A stretch of DNA of 64,000 bases from Ehretia macrophylla. Taxonomy: Eukaryota; Streptophyta; Magnoliopsida; Boraginales; Ehretiaceae. This document shows, piece by piece, positions 61,020 to 64,000 of the stretch. Position numbers and translations under genes: made by a program. A model generated the notes under the pieces. That model made no database searches. It was not told the origin of the DNA and was given only the letters and a program-made list of their open reading frames with translations. Where the stretch lies: NCBI GenBank assembly GCA_037974665.1, contig CM075772.1:40824552-40888551 (forward strand). The letters are read 5' to 3'. The number at the start of each line of letters is the position of its first letter. The stretch's first letter is position 1.

Positions 61020-63373
61020 TGTAACGCCCTGATCTCTCACGAGATTAGAACTCCTATTTATCATGCTATTCTCACCCAATTCCAAACCCCGGGCACGAAA
61101 TTTAGGGAAAAGCGGACGGAGTTTTCCCTATATATAGGACTATTTGGAAACCTCCAAACAACAACATACAACCACAAGAGCATAATCCATAACTTCAATC
61201 TGTTTCAACCCTATTAGCAAGCAAGTCAACTAAATCGAAGAGTAAACGATTGAAGTAATTACAAACTACTAGCACCCAACTATCACCGAAGACTAAAACT
61301 TTAATATTACATTTCTTAAGATATCACAAATACATATATGACCATAAGGTCTCAAATAGTATACAGGCACATAATGTACACATTCTTCCTTGTTCTTCAT
61401 ACTGATAGAGCAGGCAAACCACACAGAAGGCAATCCTATTTGCAACTTATAGCACTGATCCTGAAAAGTGTTAGAAATGAGGGTGAGTATACACCATATA
61501 TACTTAGTGAGGAAGGTGATGCAGCATACCGAGGCGTGCAATATGATATGCAATCACAAGAAGTCATATATATATAACATAAAATATCAAGATCAAATAG
61601 CCAAGTAATTAACCACATTAAAAAGGATACGGTTCCACTTCAAGTCTTCAATCACGAACCACGAGCAACGAGCCACGAGTTTCACGCAAATGCCGGCAAA
61701 CCCCAAACACCAACAAGTTGGGATACTCCGGATGTATCCCAATCCTACGACCCTTTCTCCTGAGGTAGGTCCATGCCCAGCAGGTGAACCACGCCTCTAG
61801 GGTAGTAGAGTATGCCTCAGCGAGAAGGGAATAGGCACCATGGTAGTCGAGGGAGCACGGCAAGCCTGACGCCGCCCGTGTTTCTCGACACTACCATATT
61901 CGAAAAGGTTGCGCAACCCCGAGACAAGTCACAAGCATTCAAGATATCACATAACACGTAAGAGGGTCGACAAAGTAGGTTACCCTCACATATAAGCACA
62001 ATATATGTTTACAATAGCACGAAATAGTTTTATAGTATCAATAGTAGCAATCAACATGATTTTTACTCACAATCAATTCAAATAGCTTTATTATACTTTA
62101 GATAGTCAATACAATGCAAGACAACTCAACAACAAGTTCCAAATGCAACAAGAATGGCTAAAAACTACTTTTCCGCTTTCTTTAACCAAGATTTCTTTCT
62201 CCTATGCGCGTTTCAAGGTCTCCAAACCATAACCTAATCATACTACATTCTTAATTAAGCCCAAAGATACTTATTAAGATCATAAAAACCCATTTTTGAA
62301 GCAAAATTTCGGGAAGGCCCCGAGCGGATTTGAACTACAACTATACTAACCGAACCCCAATTTCACTTAACGAAAGCACCAATAGTGCGTCCTTACCCCA
62401 AGGATACCCAAACCATAGCCCAAACGCACCCGGATTGCACAACGAGAAAATTCCTCTTTTTAAAGTCGACTAATTTTGCAATTTAGCTCTGATTTGAGTG
62501 ATTCAACCTCACCTGGCCTCCCTACTAGCTTCACTAGGGCCTATAGCATCTATTGAAGTCTCAATTCAAGCTAATTAGCAAATTTTATTCAAAACCCTAA
62601 AATGAACACTATTCATCATCTCTTTCATTCAATTTGTGCATTCTACCATAGAATTTGCTAACAAGCTTTAAAAGTCTACTCTATAGACTCTAATAAACAC
62701 ATATTAAGCATTTATAATAAGTATTATAGCAATAATCAACAAATCAAAAATTTCAATATATGAACATAAACTTTGATAGTTATAAAAATGCAACTCCCTC
62801 ACTTGTAAGAAGATGTAGGCAAGGTGGTGAAGCTCCTAGGTGCTCTAGAATCCTCCCTAAGCAAGCCAAGAGCTCAACTCCAAGGTTTGATGAAGAAATT
62901 CTCCTCCTATGCCATTTTCGGATTTGCTACAGTAATTCTAGCTTTTGCACTCTTTTTTTTTTGCTCTTATTATATTATATAGGTAATAGACTAAGGAAAT
63001 AATGGGTTAGGTTAGTAAATTGGGTCTAATTAGACATATTTAAAGGTCTAATAAAAGTCCAAAGTCTAGCTAATTCACTAGAAGTCCAAATAAAAATTCT
63101 ACAAAAAGTTACTATTCTTTCGTAATACTATTCATTCAAGACGAAAACTATTTTCTAAATGCATACTCCCAACATTAAATACACAAAATAATATTTTTCA
63201 CATTCCTCCTACATGATATGTGACAGGAAAAAAATACAGTTTCAGAAAAATTAAACAGTAAATTTTTCTTATGAATAGTATCTTATGCTAAAAATTGAAT
63301 AAATGTACATTTAATGCTCAAATAAGACATTCAACAATTTAAAATGAATATGAAGAGATTCTCGGTCGTCACA
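61020..63373 (-). repeat. 5' LTR (minus orientation)
   Basis: TATATATA near 61129-61136 and palindrome at 61907-61918. Differs from the 3' LTR by scattered substitutions and small indels. Confidence 0.92.
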
Positions 63374-63378
63374 ATTAC

Positions 63379-63953
63379 CTTATAGGTTGAAGATGAATAA
63401 GGCTCAAAGACTACCTACTCGAGCTTAGGCTCTGTTTGACCCAGATTTTTTATACTCAAAAGTGCTTTATGTGAGTTTAGAAACTAAAATTAACCTGTTT
63501 GACCTATTTTTTAAAGTGGTTTTAGGTAAAAGGTGAAATGAAAAAAGATGAAAAACAAGAAGCTCCAAATTGTAGCTTTTCAAAATAGGCTTTTGCAAAA
63601 TTGTTTTTACATAATGTAGGAAACTGTTTTCTTTTTCATTCTCAAATATATCCTTCATATTTTTTAAAGTTCAATATTACCCAACATAGGTCAAACAGTC
63701 AACGACTTTTATTCAACAACACTTCTAACTAAAACTTTACTTCTAAAAATTCTATAACTCAAAAACAAAAATTTCACAGTTAGAACTTAAGAAGAAAGAC
63801 AAGTATGACCTAATTAACATGTCGGCCTTGAAGAACAGAAACATAACTTGTTTTTCTATTTAGCATTACACATCAACAATTGAGAAAAACCAGATTGATA
63901 AATTTTGCTTTTTTGTTTTGCTATAATTGCTGCAATTGTAATAATAACAAATG

Positions 63954-63958
<5 letters not shown>
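63379..63958. other. Gene-free interval, possible MITE edge
   Basis: ggctctgtttgaccc at 63430 resembles MITE termini, but no clear partner end was found (tcaaacagtc near 63691 is weak). No gene. Confidence 0.35.

Positions 63959-64000
<42 letters not shown>
63959..64000. repeat. (TA)n microsatellite running off the window
   Basis: At least 42 bp of TA at the end of the window. Confidence 0.95.

Larger units (their letters stand above)
58065..63373 (-). mobile_element. Complete non-autonomous LTR retrotransposon (5309 bp), minus orientation
   Basis: TSD attac at 58060-58064 and 63374-63378. LTRs 61020-63373 (5', 2354 bp) and 58065-60430 (3', 2366 bp). Primer-binding site at 61015-61004 on the minus strand reads tggtatcaaagc, one base from the initiator-Met consensus. 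The polypurine tract is gtaaggaggggagag at 60445-60431. The interior 60431-61019 is 589 bp and non-coding. Same family as 45409-52586 by interior and block structure, but the LTRs are about 0.9 kb shorter and diverged. Confidence 0.95.

Overview
The window is nuclear DNA from a flowering plant, probably a eudicot. It is AT-rich, has GT-AG introns, and carries plant-only gene families: a WSD1-like wax ester synthase/diacylglycerol acyltransferase, and fragments of LNK clock, chloroplast omega-3 desaturase (FAD7/8) and BRCT genes. It is dominated by nested transposable elements. I cannot name the species.

1-23.3 kb is a diverged tandem segmental duplication. Unit A (1 to about 9.85 kb) carries a five-exon minus-strand WSD1-like gene (161-4273, 496 codons) that is open throughout. 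Unit B (about 15.4-23.29 kb) carries its paralogue, a clear pseudogene with two stops, a 43-bp frameshifting duplication, two lost splice acceptors and a broken HHxxxDG motif. Each unit has private MITE insertions that the other lacks. Between them lie a SINE with a 12-bp target-site duplication (TSD), a solitary last exon of a third acyltransferase, a CACTA-like remnant, and a cystatin-like pseudogene with an expanded telomere-type repeat in its leader.

23.3-31.3 kb holds LTR fragments, an RTE-type LINE fragment, a zinc-knuckle (DUF4283-like) ORF split by a solo LTR (26454-29413), and a second cystatin-like gene with one premature stop (29898-30678).

31.3-36.4 kb is a Mutator-like, Pack-MULE-type element (9-bp TSD, inverted GAATCG-rich ends). 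It carries fragments of two unrelated host genes (PTIP-like BRCT and FAD7/8) and was itself invaded by a 3.8-kb LTR.

38.8-52.8 kb is one L1-type LINE remnant on the minus strand, split first by a 5.66-kb CACTA element (39589-45249) carrying exon fragments of an LNK gene and of a probable GPC acyltransferase, and then by a 7.2-kb non-autonomous LTR retrotransposon (45409-52586).

53.5-54.8 kb is a three-unit foldback MITE array inside one 9-bp TSD. 58.1-63.4 kb is a second complete LTR element in the opposite orientation. The two complete elements have long LTRs (3.3 and 2.4 kb) and an internal domain of exactly 589 bp that is non-coding and strikingly similar between them, although their LTRs differ in length and sequence. 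This long-LTR, minimal-interior family, with two further solo LTRs here, is the most unusual system in the window.

No rRNA, tRNA or CRISPR feature was seen. Only the unit A acyltransferase looks like a functional protein-coding gene.
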